Shown here in pieces: positions 1 to 8,157 of a stretch of DNA of 24,728 nt. Position numbers and translations under genes: made by a program. The notes under the pieces are model-generated. The model was not told the origin of the DNA, ran no database searches, and saw nothing but the letters and a program-made list of their open reading frames with translations. The stretch's first letter is position 1. Each line of letters begins with the position of its first letter. Source of the stretch: UBA6398 sp963660485 (GTDB lineage Bacteria > Bacteroidota > Bacteroidia > Bacteroidales > Bacteroidaceae); NCBI GenBank assembly GCA_963660485.1, contig CAVKYH010000031.1:1-24728 (forward strand). Direction: 5' to 3'.

Positions 1-65
1 CATCTAATTTAAATTAGATGCGTCGGAATTTAAATTTGGTGGCCCGGAGTTTTTTCGAAATCTGG
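1..65 (-). repeat. family A 21-bp modular repeat array (edge of window)
   Basis: Positions 1-20 are a perfect 20-bp palindrome, CATCTAATTTAAATTAGATG. It is followed by the words GCGTCGG and GGCCCGG separated by another TTTAAA core, then a GTTTTTT cap. Read on the minus strand the order is cap, GGGCCA, core, GACGCA, core, which matches the array at 17440. It lies downstream of the minus-strand glycosyltransferase operon and is cut by the window edge, so its full length is unknown. Confidence 0.85.
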
Positions 66-97
66 CACTATATTTTCGATGTCGGTTTAATGGTTCG

Positions 98-117
98 AAA
101 AAAGCCGGTAAACCGCT
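98..117 (-). terminator. possible weak terminator of the glycosyltransferase operon
   Basis: On the minus strand, just after the stop codon at 131, an AGCGG...CCGGCT stem of about five pairs with a bulge and a TTTA loop is followed directly by six T residues. The stem is short, so this is a tentative call based on position and the T run. Confidence 0.35.
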
Positions 118-130
118 GTTGCAAAGGCTT

Positions 131-1498
131 TTATTTCGCCATCCACTCGTCGATTTTTGTCATGGCCTTGTTGACGGGTTCACAAGTAGCCACGAAATAC
201 CACGCCATGGGCACGAAGCAGAACACGAAACGCTTGGCCGACCAATTGAGCACGTTGTCGATGCTGTCCCAACGGTAGTCCACTTGATAGAGCACGAGGA
301 AATAAAGGAATATTCCCGCTGCAATGGCAAATAGCTTGGCTATGTCGCAACTGCGGTGCTTTACCATGAACCATGCGTCCAGTATTATCGCGAGCAGAAG
401 CGCTATGAAAGTCCAGCCATAGTATTGCGTGTTGGAGAGAAGCGCCCAAGCGCCGTTGAAAACCTTTCCCGCTTTCACTCCGTCAAAGTATGGGTGGGTT
501 ATAACAAACGATTCCACTGTCATATTGTATGAACGGGAATATATTTGCCATATAATTACGGGCAGAAAGGCAAGCGCAACGGGGATAAGCGGTTTCCACT
601 CGCGCTTCCTTATTGCTTTGTAAAGCACAAGTACACCTGCTACCAAAATAAATACCACGCCTTCGGCACGACACCAGACATTGAGCGCCAGCAACAGGCT
701 GCCAATCGCAAGCCAAGGCTTTTCCTTGCCCTGCATCCAGCATAATATATATATAATGCCTAACGATGCGTAAACGGCGTTCATTACATTTGTGCCCGAA
801 AGCGAGGAAAACGATGTCATCTCGGGAGTGAGCACCACGAAAAGCGTTGCCGCCATTGCTGCGGTGCGGCTCGTTACGCGCGCAAGCACAGCGTAGAACG
901 CCACAAGGAACGACAAATAAATCAATCCCGGGATAATCTTTGAACTTTCCGCACCGAGAGTGTAGACGTAGGCATATGCCAGCTGCACCAACGGAAGGTA
1001 GGCAATCGGGCTGCCCGGCCCGTGGATTCCCGGCATATAGTCGCCGGTGAAAATGCTCATGCCGCCGTAAGTATGTTCCTTGGCGGCCACAAATCCAAGC
1101 GTGTCAAACGCCGCAAGTGAGTCGCGGTCGTAAGTAGGAAAGAACATGCATTTCTGGAAATTGGCATATTCCACCCACACTGCGAAGGCAAGCAAAAGCA
1201 ACCAAATGAAATTGAAAGAATTCAAGTCAATGGGGCGACGAAGTGCCTCGATGACTTTCTGTTTCCTAGGCAGCAACCCCACAACAAGCAACCCCGCCAC
1301 CACGACATCGGCTGTGAGCAGCGCGCTTGCCGTAAGCGGAATGCGGCAAAGGTCAATCAGCGCCATTACGACGGTCATCACGCCCACGCCCACGGGAAAC
1401 GCCAAACCGATACGCTCCAGGCGGGTGGTGAGAGTGGATATGTTGAAAACTGTGAGGTATCCCACAAAAAACAGAAGCAGTATTCCTAATGCGTACAT
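131..1498 (-). CDS. polytopic GT-C type membrane glycosyltransferase
   Basis: A 455-residue, very hydrophobic protein with about ten or eleven predicted membrane segments by eye. A hydrophilic loop at about residues 115-165 contains a TYDRDSLAAFD stretch followed by GDYMPGIHGPGSP. Acidic residues in the first large periplasmic loop are typical of the GT-C fold (ArnT/PMT-like enzymes), which move sugars from polyprenyl-phosphate carriers onto envelope acceptors. It is the last gene of a three-gene minus-strand operon, four bases after its neighbour, with a GT2 enzyme that could make the lipid-linked donor. The sugar and acceptor cannot be told from sequence. Another possibility is a polymerase or ligase-like integral membrane protein. 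Confidence 0.75.
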   Translation of the reverse strand: MYALGILLLFFVGYLTVFNISTLTTRLERIGLAFPVGVGVMTVVMALIDLCRIPLTASALLTADVVVAGLLVVGLLPRKQKVIEALRRPIDLNSFNFIWLLLLAFAVWVEYANFQKCMFFPTYDRDSLAAFDTLGFVAAKEHTYGGMSIFTGDYMPGIHGPGSPIAYLPLVQLAYAYVYTLGAESSKIIPGLIYLSFLVAFYAVLARVTSRTAAMAATLFVVLTPEMTSFSSLSGTNVMNAVYASLGIIYILCWMQGKEKPWLAIGSLLLALNVWCRAEGVVFILVAGVLVLYKAIRKREWKPLIPVALAFLPVIIWQIYSRSYNMTVESFVITHPYFDGVKAGKVFNGAWALLSNTQYYGWTFIALLLAIILDAWFMVKHRSCDIAKLFAIAAGIFLYFLVLYQVDYRWDSIDNVLNWSAKRFVFCFVPMAWYFVATCEPVNKAMTKIDEWMAK

Positions 1499-1502
1499 GG
1501 CT

Positions 1503-2066
1503 TTACTTTTTAATCATAAGTTTCATTGCCTCCACAGAGTCGGTCGGCAACACGGTGAGAAGGGTTGAGGGCGGCGTGGCATAGGGCAGAAGTTCGCGTC
1601 CGTGCCCGTTGATTATTGCCACATGGGATATCTTTTTGCTCCAGGAGGTTTTGCCCAATTCTTTCTTTATCACAATTCGTCGGGGATAGAGAAAGCGCAC
1701 TGCGCTAAGCTTGTCGCAAAGGTTTCCGTTGAAGCTCACACCGGTGTTGACGCTTGTGTCGGTAAAGTCCTCGCGTGAGGGATAAAACACAACGGAGTTC
1801 TCGGGTGTGGACTTGCGTATCATTTCGATGAAAGCGTAGTCGTATCCAAGTTTAGCCTCGAGTTTTTGGTCGAAGTTGAATCCGCGTATTTCCTTAATGG
1901 CTTTCAGGTTGCTTTTGGCGTATCCGTCGATGAGCCACTGGTATCCCGTATTCATTTTGATGATTTGCGGGCAGAGCATATAGAGCGCTGCTGCAATCAG
2001 AAGGTTTTTCACCCACCACGAAAAGCCGTAGCGTGTGGATTTTGGTGTTTCTTTTTTGTTTGCCAT
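1503..2066 (-). CDS. hypothetical single-helix membrane protein in glycosyltransferase operon
   Basis: A 187-residue protein that I do not recognise. A basic N-terminus (MANKKETPKSTR) precedes one hydrophobic segment at about residues 17-36, and the remaining 150 residues look soluble and would face the periplasm by the positive-inside rule. Visible stretches are NSVVFYPSREDF near residue 90 and a basic RFLYPRRIVIKK near 125. It sits between the GT2 and GT-C genes with gaps of only three and four bases, so co-translation and a shared role in the same glycosylation route are likely. It could be an accessory or acceptor-binding subunit of the GT-C enzyme; that is inference from position alone. 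Confidence 0.7.
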   Translation of the reverse strand: MANKKETPKSTRYGFSWWVKNLLIAAALYMLCPQIIKMNTGYQWLIDGYAKSNLKAIKEIRGFNFDQKLEAKLGYDYAFIEMIRKSTPENSVVFYPSREDFTDTSVNTGVSFNGNLCDKLSAVRFLYPRRIVIKKELGKTSWSKKISHVAIINGHGRELLPYATPPSTLLTVLPTDSVEAMKLMIKK

Positions 2067-2069
2067 AGG

Positions 2070-2801
2070 TTAGTTTGTAAATCTGTATTTGATTAAAGTC
2101 CACACGGCTTCAATTCCGTCGGTCCATCGCAGTTTTTTTCCTTGCTCCATGGTTCGCGGTGAATAGTGTATGGGTTCTTCGTGGATTTTGATGCCGAGTT
2201 TTGAGATTTTGGCGGTAACTTCGGGGCAGAACTCGAAACCTTCGCAGCGCAGGGTGAAGCGTTTGAGCACTTCGGCGCGCACAAGTTTGTAGCATGTGGG
2301 CTCGTCGGTGATATTCTGACCGTAAAGCAAGTTTGTGATGTGCGACACCAACCGTCCGCCGAGGTAGAAACTTCGGTATAGGCTCTTGTTTTGTTTGTCG
2401 AGGAAGCGTGAGCCGTAAACAGCATCGTAGTTGCCGTCGATCATAGCCTTCATAAGTTTCGCTATGTCGTTGGGATTGAGTTCCAGGTCGCCGTCCTGAA
2501 TTATCACATAGTCGCCGGTGGCTTGTTGGAGTGCGGTGCGAATGGCGCGCCCTTTGCCGTGGTTGGTTTCGTGCTGCAGCAAAGTTACCGGCAAGCCCTT
2601 TTCTGACGACAGATATTCCTTGACGTTGGCTGCCGTATGGTCTTTCGAGCCGTCGTCAACCACTATCACTTCTTTGTTTATGCCGTAGGGCAATTCCACA
2701 TCACACACTTTTGCTATTACCTTGGTGATGTTTTCTGCCTCGTTGTATGCAGGAATTATTATCGTAAGTTTCTTTCCGCTAAAATCCTTCGTGTCGTCCA
2801 T
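2070..2801 (-). CDS. GT2 family polyprenyl (dolichyl)-phosphate sugar synthase-like glycosyltransferase
   Basis: A 243-residue GT-A fold glycosyltransferase of family 2. Visible motifs in order are the N-terminal IIIPAYNEAENI (14-25), EVIVVDDGSKDHT (44-56) for nucleotide binding, NHGKGRAIRTAL (80-91), the metal-binding DGD at 103-105 within GDYVIIQDGDLELNP, and YGSRF. This combination resembles dolichyl-phosphate mannose/glucose synthases, which transfer a sugar from a nucleotide sugar to polyprenyl phosphate on the cytoplasmic face. There is no C-terminal membrane segment, so it is probably peripheral. It is first in the operon and would supply lipid-linked sugar to the GT-C protein two genes downstream. 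The sugar is not predictable. Confidence 0.88.
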   Translation of the reverse strand: MDDTKDFSGKKLTIIIPAYNEAENITKVIAKVCDVELPYGINKEVIVVDDGSKDHTAANVKEYLSSEKGLPVTLLQHETNHGKGRAIRTALQQATGDYVIIQDGDLELNPNDIAKLMKAMIDGNYDAVYGSRFLDKQNKSLYRSFYLGGRLVSHITNLLYGQNITDEPTCYKLVRAEVLKRFTLRCEGFEFCPEVTAKISKLGIKIHEEPIHYSPRTMEQGKKLRWTDGIEAVWTLIKYRFTN

Positions 2802-2832
2802 GCGAATAGGTGTGTTCGTTTTTTTATGCCTA

Positions 2833-2840
2833 CAAAATTA
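2833..2840 (-). promoter_or_regulatory. Bacteroidetes-type -7 element for glycosyltransferase operon
   Basis: On the minus strand this reads TAATTTTG, matching TAnnTTTG, 32 bases before the GT2 start codon. A TTTG lies upstream at 2856-2859, but the 15-base spacing is shorter than the usual 19-21, so only the -7 box is well supported. Confidence 0.45.
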
Positions 2841-2934
2841 CATTTTTTTTACTCACAAAGGCATTTTGAACATTAAAGATTAAAAATTCCTCTGTAATTG
2901 CAAGGCGTTTGAGAAGCCTTGAAACAATGCCTCA

Positions 2935-3034
2935 GAATATGGTTTTTACGAGGTCTGATGTAATTTAAATTAGATGCGTCGGAATTTAAATTAGATGCCT
3001 TGGAATTTTTACGAGATGCGCATGTTGTTTTTTC
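2935..3034 (-). repeat. family A 21-bp modular repeat array
   Basis: The array lies in the gap between the divergent GT2 and protease genes. Read on the minus strand it has a CATCTCGTAAAAATTCC cap, the word AAGGCA, a TCTAATTTAAATTCC core, the word GACGCA, a second core, and an end block CAGACCTCGTAAAAACC. The cores are exactly 21 bp apart. The order of words is the same as in the array at 24408-24512, and the outer block GAATATGG..TTTTACGAGGTC is shared with 12116. Confidence 0.9.
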
Positions 3035-3055
3035 TTCTCAAAATCCAATAATTAG

Positions 3056-3063
3056 TATATTTG
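3056..3063 (+). promoter_or_regulatory. Bacteroidetes-type -7 element for the protease-cotH-rmuC operon
   Basis: TATATTTG matches TAnnTTTG and lies 20 bases before the ATG at 3084. It decides the start codon: an in-frame ATG at 3000 would lie upstream of the promoter and inside the repeat array. No clear -33 TTTG is seen at the ideal spacing. Confidence 0.55.
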
Positions 3064-3083
3064 CAGATGTAAAAAACTTGACT

Positions 3084-4655
3084 ATGACCAAACGATTATA
3101 TTCGTGCCTTTTCGCCGCATTTTGCGCGCTCGCTCTCTCGGCACAGACAAAAGAACAGGAAAACAACGCAATCCGTAAGCTTGGAATCGCACAGTATGCT
3201 ATCTCTCACCTATATGTTGATTCTGTGAACATGCAGAAACTCACCGAAGGTGCAATCACCGGAATGCTTTCGCAACTTGATCCTCATTCCACATACACCG
3301 ACGCCACTCAGACAAAGGCTCTGAACGAACCGCTGCGCGGCGACTTCGAAGGGATAGGCGTGCAGTTTAATATGATAGAGGATACGCTCGTCGTGGTACA
3401 GCCCACCGACAAAGGTCCGTCGCAGAAGGCGGGAATCCTTGCGGGCGACCGCATCGTGAGAGTGAACGACACGATAATTGCAGGCGTCAAGATGCAGACT
3501 AACGACATCATGAAACGTTTGCGCGGCAAGAAAGGCACCACGGTTCACCTCGGCATTATCCGTCCGGGCGTGAAAGAGGAAATCAAGTTCGACATCGTGC
3601 GCGACAAGATACCGCTCCATACCCTCGACGCCGCATATATGATTGACAACAAGACAGGCTACATACGCTTCGGCTCATTTGGACAGAAAACTCCCGAGGA
3701 AATTCGCACCGCAATGAAGGATCTTGCCTCCAAGGGCATGGAAAGGCTGGTAATCGACCTGCGCGGAAACGGCGGAGGCTTCATGGAATCGGCCGTACAA
3801 ATAGCCAACGAATTTCTGCAAGCCGGCGACATGGTGGTATATACCAAAGGACGCGCCGTGCCTTCGCAGGAATACAAAGCGAGAGGCGGAGGAATGTTCA
3901 CCAAAGGCAAAGTGGTTGTGCTAATCGACGAATATTCCGCATCGGCTGCCGAAATACTCGCCGGAGCTTTGCAGGACAACGACCGCGCGGCGATAGTGGG
4001 CGTAAGAAGTTTCGGCAAAGGACTCGTGCAACAGCCCGTGCAAATGCCCGACGGCTCAATGATTCGACTCACTGTGTCGCGATATTACACTCCGGCGGGA
4101 CGTTGCATTCAAAAACCATATAAGCCGGGTGAAAAGGAGGCTTATGGTCTTGACGAACTCAATAGAATTCGTAGCGGAGAGCTATTTCATGCCGACAGTA
4201 TACACCATAATGATTCGCTGAAATGCTACACGCTCAAAAAACACCGCCCCGTTTACGGAGGAGGAGGCATCATACCCGATTACTTTGTACCGCTCGACAC
4301 AATGGTATATACTAAATGTTACCGCAGTCTCTCGCGAAAGAATCTCATACTCCCCGCAGGCACAAAATATATAGATCAGCACCGCAATCAACTCAAGAAA
4401 GATTATCCCGACTTCGATACGTTTAAAAACAAATTCGTTGTGCCCGAAGAAATAATAGAAAGCATTTTTGCCGCAGGCGAGAAAGACAAAATCACACCCA
4501 AGGACGACGAAGAGAAAACCAAGACCCGCGCGCTCATAACCAAAATCACCAAAGCGCTCGTGGCCCGCGATATTTGGGATACCTCACAGTATTTCCAAAT
4601 AATAAACGATGATGACGCTACTATCGCAAAGGCTTTGCAGGTGATCAGGAAATAA
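3084..4655 (+). CDS. S41 family C-terminal processing protease (CtpA/Prc-like), exported
   Basis: A 523-residue protease that cleaves C-terminal tails of envelope proteins. Residues 1-20 are a signal peptide (MTKRLYSC..ALALSA). A PDZ domain follows at about 80-165 (GIGVQF, AGILAGDRIVRVNDTII), then the S41 catalytic domain with DLRGNGGGFMESAVQIAN. The catalytic pair is Ser287 in SASAAE and Lys312 in FGKG, 25 residues apart as in E. coli Prc. A C-terminal helical region of about 110 residues follows. The start at 3084 gives a proper signal peptide and sits just after the -7 box. The cotH gene follows after 17 bases. Its substrate is unknown. Confidence 0.93.
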   Translation: MTKRLYSCLFAAFCALALSAQTKEQENNAIRKLGIAQYAISHLYVDSVNMQKLTEGAITGMLSQLDPHSTYTDATQTKALNEPLRGDFEGIGVQFNMIEDTLVVVQPTDKGPSQKAGILAGDRIVRVNDTIIAGVKMQTNDIMKRLRGKKGTTVHLGIIRPGVKEEIKFDIVRDKIPLHTLDAAYMIDNKTGYIRFGSFGQKTPEEIRTAMKDLASKGMERLVIDLRGNGGGFMESAVQIANEFLQAGDMVVYTKGRAVPSQEYKARGGGMFTKGKVVVLIDEYSASAAEILAGALQDNDRAAIVGVRSFGKGLVQQPVQMPDGSMIRLTVSRYYTPAGRCIQKPYKPGEKEAYGLDELNRIRSGELFHADSIHHNDSLKCYTLKKHRPVYGGGGIIPDYFVPLDTMVYTKCYRSLSRKNLILPAGTKYIDQHRNQLKKDYPDFDTFKNKFVVPEEIIESIFAAGEKDKITPKDDEEKTKTRALITKITKALVARDIWDTSQYFQIINDDDATIAKALQVIRK

Positions 4656-4672
4656 ATTTAATCGGTACGGTA

Positions 4673-6475
4673 ATGAAGCGACATTTTCTGATATTGCTCG
4701 CAACGGTAATGATGTTGCCGATATGCGCAAGCGCAAGTTTCGTAGAGGGAGGCAAACGGGAATTCCCGATATTGTGCAACGGCATTCCTTGCGTGCTCGA
4801 CTCGGCAAACTTGGCGCTTTACTGCAGCATTAAGCCTGAGACCGGCGATTCTATGAAGCTTGTCTTTACGTCGGAATCAATTCCCAAACTGCGCATAAAC
4901 TATCACCGCTATAATATGGGCGATACCGTTACGCTGTATAACGATTTGCGCCGTTCGTACCGCCTTAATATCGGAACAAGCCTGCAGAGATGGACGATTT
5001 ACTTCACTTCTCTGCCGATAGTAATGGTTGAGGCTACAAAATATGAGAAAGAAGTTTACAATCCAGGCTATATTTATATTATCGATCCCTGGAAACGTAC
5101 GAAAGGTCAGGCTCTTTTCCAGCATTACATCGGAGCAAGAATACGCGGCGCCTCAACTTCGGGATACCCCAAGAAACCTTATGCAATCAAGCTCTGGGAT
5201 GCTAATCGCGAGGGCAAGAATGTGAGCGTTATGGGGCTTATGAAAGACGACAATCTCATACTTGATGCGATGTACAACGATAAGGCGCGAATGAGAACGC
5301 GGCTTTGTTTTGATTTGTGGAACCAAGTGGACAGCATTCCCTATAATGTTTCGGAGGGGCACTCAAAACTTAATGGTACGGAGGGACGTTTTGTAGAAGT
5401 TTTCTTAGATGGGAGCTACAACGGGCTTTATTGTCTCACCGACAAGATAAACCGTAAAAAACTCGACCTTGCAAAAACCGCTACCGACGAAAACGGGAAA
5501 CTTGTTTTCCATGGAATGCTTTACAAGGCGACGGATTGGTCGGCCGAAACGCGCTTCAATGATGTGCGCGACTATATTTCCACCGAAAATACTTTGGAAT
5601 GGTGTAAATGGGAACAGAAATATCCCGACGACAGTGTGGAAATGGCGAATTGGGCACCGCTTAAAAATCTGATAACATTCACTGCGCCCGGAACCAATTC
5701 CAACAAAGTGAAGTTTGCTGCTCTTCTGCGCAACAAATATTACCTGCAAAATCTCACGGACTTCATTCTTTTCGTAAATGTTCTTCATATCAACGACAAC
5801 AACTGCAAGAACACTTATGTGAGCTACCGCGATGTGAAAGATGTAACGCCCCAAGCGCTTCTTACTCCTTGGGATCTCGATGCTTCGTTTGGCAGAGATT
5901 GGAACAGCGAGCTTTTGAATGTTCAGGGGTTCGGCGGACAAGTTACATCGTGCGGACTTTTTGACCGTTTGCTCAATGGCGGGCCGGCGTATTTCCGTCA
6001 GAATTTCCGCGACACCTGGATTCGTTGGAAAAGTGGCGCATTCTCGCTCGACAGTGTGAGAAACCGGATTATGGCATACAAAGATCTTTTATACAACTCG
6101 GGAGCGTGGAAGCGCGAGATGCTGCGTTGGCCAAGCTCAATGGGACCTATCGATTCCGAAACCGAATATATGGTGAACTGGTACGCCCGTGCTATTGCCA
6201 ATGCCGACAGTGTGCTTGCCGATTTCCCGAGCGCGATAAACGATGTGGTTGTTAATCCTGCCAACGATGTAGATATTTCCGTTCAAGACAATATGGTGGC
6301 AGTAAAATGTAGCGACTCGCAGGCGCAAATCAGCATTTGGTCGGTAGACGGTGCTGAAGTGGAAAATCAAAATGCGGCAATTCCGTATCGCAGCCGCGTT
6401 CTCGAAAAGGGCGTGTACGTTGTGTGTGTGAAAACGTCCCATACCACGGCGCGCAAAAAGGTTCTCATAAGATAG
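4673..6475 (+). CDS. CotH-family (spore coat H kinase-like) secreted protein with T9SS-type C-terminal tail
   Basis: A 600-residue exported protein; the signal peptide covers about residues 1-21. The CotH domain spans about 150-490: RIRGASTSGYPKKPYAIKL (156-174), MKDDNLILDAMYNDKARMR, FVEVFLDGSYNGLYCLTDKI, and TPWDLDASFG at 398-407, whose acidic residues fit the metal-binding site of the atypical kinase fold known for CotH. The last 70 residues (ISIWSVDGAEV ... LEKGVYVVCVK ... RKKVLIR) have the pattern of the type A sorting domain of T9SS cargo, as I recognise it by eye. The protein is therefore probably secreted or surface-anchored. It lies between a C-terminal protease and rmuC in one operon. 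The kinase target is unknown. Confidence 0.85.
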   Translation: MKRHFLILLATVMMLPICASASFVEGGKREFPILCNGIPCVLDSANLALYCSIKPETGDSMKLVFTSESIPKLRINYHRYNMGDTVTLYNDLRRSYRLNIGTSLQRWTIYFTSLPIVMVEATKYEKEVYNPGYIYIIDPWKRTKGQALFQHYIGARIRGASTSGYPKKPYAIKLWDANREGKNVSVMGLMKDDNLILDAMYNDKARMRTRLCFDLWNQVDSIPYNVSEGHSKLNGTEGRFVEVFLDGSYNGLYCLTDKINRKKLDLAKTATDENGKLVFHGMLYKATDWSAETRFNDVRDYISTENTLEWCKWEQKYPDDSVEMANWAPLKNLITFTAPGTNSNKVKFAALLRNKYYLQNLTDFILFVNVLHINDNNCKNTYVSYRDVKDVTPQALLTPWDLDASFGRDWNSELLNVQGFGGQVTSCGLFDRLLNGGPAYFRQNFRDTWIRWKSGAFSLDSVRNRIMAYKDLLYNSGAWKREMLRWPSSMGPIDSETEYMVNWYARAIANADSVLADFPSAINDVVVNPANDVDISVQDNMVAVKCSDSQAQISIWSVDGAEVENQNAAIPYRSRVLEKGVYVVCVKTSHTTARKKVLIR

Positions 6476-6482
6476 ACAAGCC

Positions 6483-7784
6483 ATGGTGGTTGCGGCAATT
6501 GCGGTTTCGTTGGTAGTTGGTGTGCTGATAGGATATCTGGTATGCCACATGCGTAGCGCGTCAAGGATTTCTGCGCTTACGGTGTCGCGTGAGGTAGAGA
6601 TGCAAAAGGCTGTCTCGCTTCAGGAAAACCTCAACGCACTTGCGGCATCAAGCGAAAAAAGCCGCAAGGACCTTGAAGAGCAATACAACCGCAATCTCGA
6701 ACTTTTGCAAACGCGCCAAAGGGAACTGATGAACGAGCAAATGAAATTGGTTTCCGAGAAATTGCGCACTACTTCCGAAGAGGTGTTGCTCAAAAGGCAG
6801 GAGCAACTCTCGATGGCAAACAAGGAACAACTGGCAGCTATTCTCAATCCGCTCAATGCCAATATTGCCCAAATGAAAGAGGCTGTGGAGAAAAGCAAAC
6901 TCGAACAGTCGAAAACCATGGCAAGTCTGCAAACGGCTATAAACAGTAGTTTTGAACAGGCAAAGGCTGTGGGCGCGAGTGCCGACCGTTTGGCGTCGGC
7001 GCTTACGGGCGAAAACAAGACGCAGGGCAATTTCGGGGAACTCAAGCTCAAAGAACTTCTCGACAGCATGGGATTTACCGAAGGCATAGAGTATGAAACG
7101 CAAACCACCCTGCGCGACGAGAAAGGCAATGCCATAAAAGATGACGAAACGGGGCGGAAAATGATACCCGACGTGCTTCTTCATTTTCCCGACAAGCGCG
7201 ACATGGTAATCGATTCCAAGATGTCGTTCAAGGCATTTGAGGACTATCAGAACGCAGCCGGCGAAAGCGAGCGCAGCGAGGCGTTGAAACGCCATATTGC
7301 TTCGGTGCGCGGGCATGTGAAGGAGTTGAAATCAAAAGACTACAGCAAATTCATGCCACAAGGTTCGGCGCGCCTCGATTTTGTAATAATGTATGTGTTT
7401 TGCGAAGGGGCTTTGCAACTTGCCCTCTCCAACGACGCCGCCCTATGGCGCGATGCCTACAACGACGGAGTGCTTATCACCGGTTCGCAAAACATGTACG
7501 CACTTCTCAGAATACTTGAAATAAGTTGGAAACAGATGCGCCAAGCCGAGAACCAGGAGAAAATCATCGGCGTGGCAAACGAAATCGTGAGCAGGGTGCA
7601 GATACTCTGCGAAAGGCTCAACAAGGCGGAAACGTGTCTTAAGAAAACGCAGGAGGCATTCGACGATGTGCGCACAATGGCGCAACCCTCGGGCCGTAGC
7701 ATCACGGTTTCGGCAAACAAGTTGCTGAAATTCGGCGCACAAAAGGATTCCAGACACACTGCTTTGCCTTCTCAGGAAGAGTAA
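6483..7784 (+). CDS. rmuC: RmuC family DNA recombination protein
   Basis: A 433-residue protein with an N-terminal membrane segment (about 1-22), a long charged coiled coil (about 25-165) and the RmuC domain (about 175-410). The domain has QGNFGELKLKELLDSMG (181-197), PDVLLHFP with Asp230, and VIDSKMSF with Asp244-Ser-Lys246. These fit the PD-(D/E)xK-like nuclease core proposed for RmuC, which in E. coli limits inversions at short inverted repeats. It follows cotH by seven bases, so it is translated from the same message. Its presence in a genome rich in short inverted repeats is suggestive but proves nothing. Confidence 0.92.
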   Translation: MVVAAIAVSLVVGVLIGYLVCHMRSASRISALTVSREVEMQKAVSLQENLNALAASSEKSRKDLEEQYNRNLELLQTRQRELMNEQMKLVSEKLRTTSEEVLLKRQEQLSMANKEQLAAILNPLNANIAQMKEAVEKSKLEQSKTMASLQTAINSSFEQAKAVGASADRLASALTGENKTQGNFGELKLKELLDSMGFTEGIEYETQTTLRDEKGNAIKDDETGRKMIPDVLLHFPDKRDMVIDSKMSFKAFEDYQNAAGESERSEALKRHIASVRGHVKELKSKDYSKFMPQGSARLDFVIMYVFCEGALQLALSNDAALWRDAYNDGVLITGSQNMYALLRILEISWKQMRQAENQEKIIGVANEIVSRVQILCERLNKAETCLKKTQEAFDDVRTMAQPSGRSITVSANKLLKFGAQKDSRHTALPSQEE

Positions 7785-7899
7785 AACAACTCCTTGAAAA
7801 TATTCGTATAATATCGAAAAAACGAGATACCCACTGGTTTCTCACACGCCTTGTTTACAATTTTTCGCGAGTCAAATGGAAGGTTTTTTCCCGCAAGCC

Positions 7900-7941
7900 A
7901 AAAACCATGCTGTGCATGGCAAAAACCATGTTGCGCATGGC
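7900..7941. repeat. tandem pair of 21-bp hairpins (CCATGC..GCATGG)
   Basis: Two direct copies, 7900-7920 and 7921-7941, each start with five A residues. The first contains CCATGC-TGT-GCATGG, a six-pair stem, and the second CCATGT-TGC-GCATGG. They differ at two positions. The 21-bp period equals that of the nearby arrays although the sequence is different. They lie 115 bases after the rmuC stop and could act in the message end. Confidence 0.7.
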
Positions 7942-7953
7942 GAAAAAACAAGT

Positions 7954-8043
7954 CGGCATCTAGTGAAAAACTCCGGGCCACCAAATTTAAATTCCGGGCC
8001 ATGTAATTTAAATTAGATGCGTCGGAGTTTTTACGAGATGCCG
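7954..8043. repeat. family A array, inverted (palindromic) version
   Basis: Left half: CGGCATCTAGTGAAAAACTCC, broken only by its flanks, then GGGCCA, core, GGGCCA, core. Right half: GCGTCGGAGTTTTTACGAGATGCCG, the reverse complement of the left cap. The two caps therefore form a long imperfect inverted repeat, unlike the head-to-tail arrays at 2935 and 17440. It lies in the 373-base gap before the acyl-CoA ligase gene; apart from the hairpins and promoter I see nothing else in that gap. Confidence 0.88.
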
Positions 8044-8119
8044 TGTAGTTTTCGCAATGAGCACAAAGCCTTTTTGCAGCCCTCTGCAAGGGGGCAATCA
8101 AAAAAGCAGCGCTTAAATA

Positions 8120-8149
8120 TTTGTTGCATTAAATAAATGTGTAACTTTG
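8120..8149 (+). promoter_or_regulatory. Bacteroidetes promoter (TTTG-N18-TAACTTTG) for acyl-CoA ligase
   Basis: TTTG at 8120-8123 and TAACTTTG at 8142-8149 are 18 bases apart, close to the phylum consensus. Transcription should start near 8155. This rules out the ATG at 8137 and favours the ATG at 8158 or 8167. Confidence 0.75.
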
Positions 8150-8157
8150 TGAAAAAT

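Noticed and set aside
3000..3083. longer N-terminus for the protease from ATG 3000
   Set aside because: That start lies inside the repeat array and upstream of the -7 box; ATG 3084 gives a clean signal peptide.
8137..8157. upstream start of the acyl-CoA ligase at ATG 8137
   Set aside because: It overlaps the TAACTTTG promoter element at 8142-8149 and would not be on the message.
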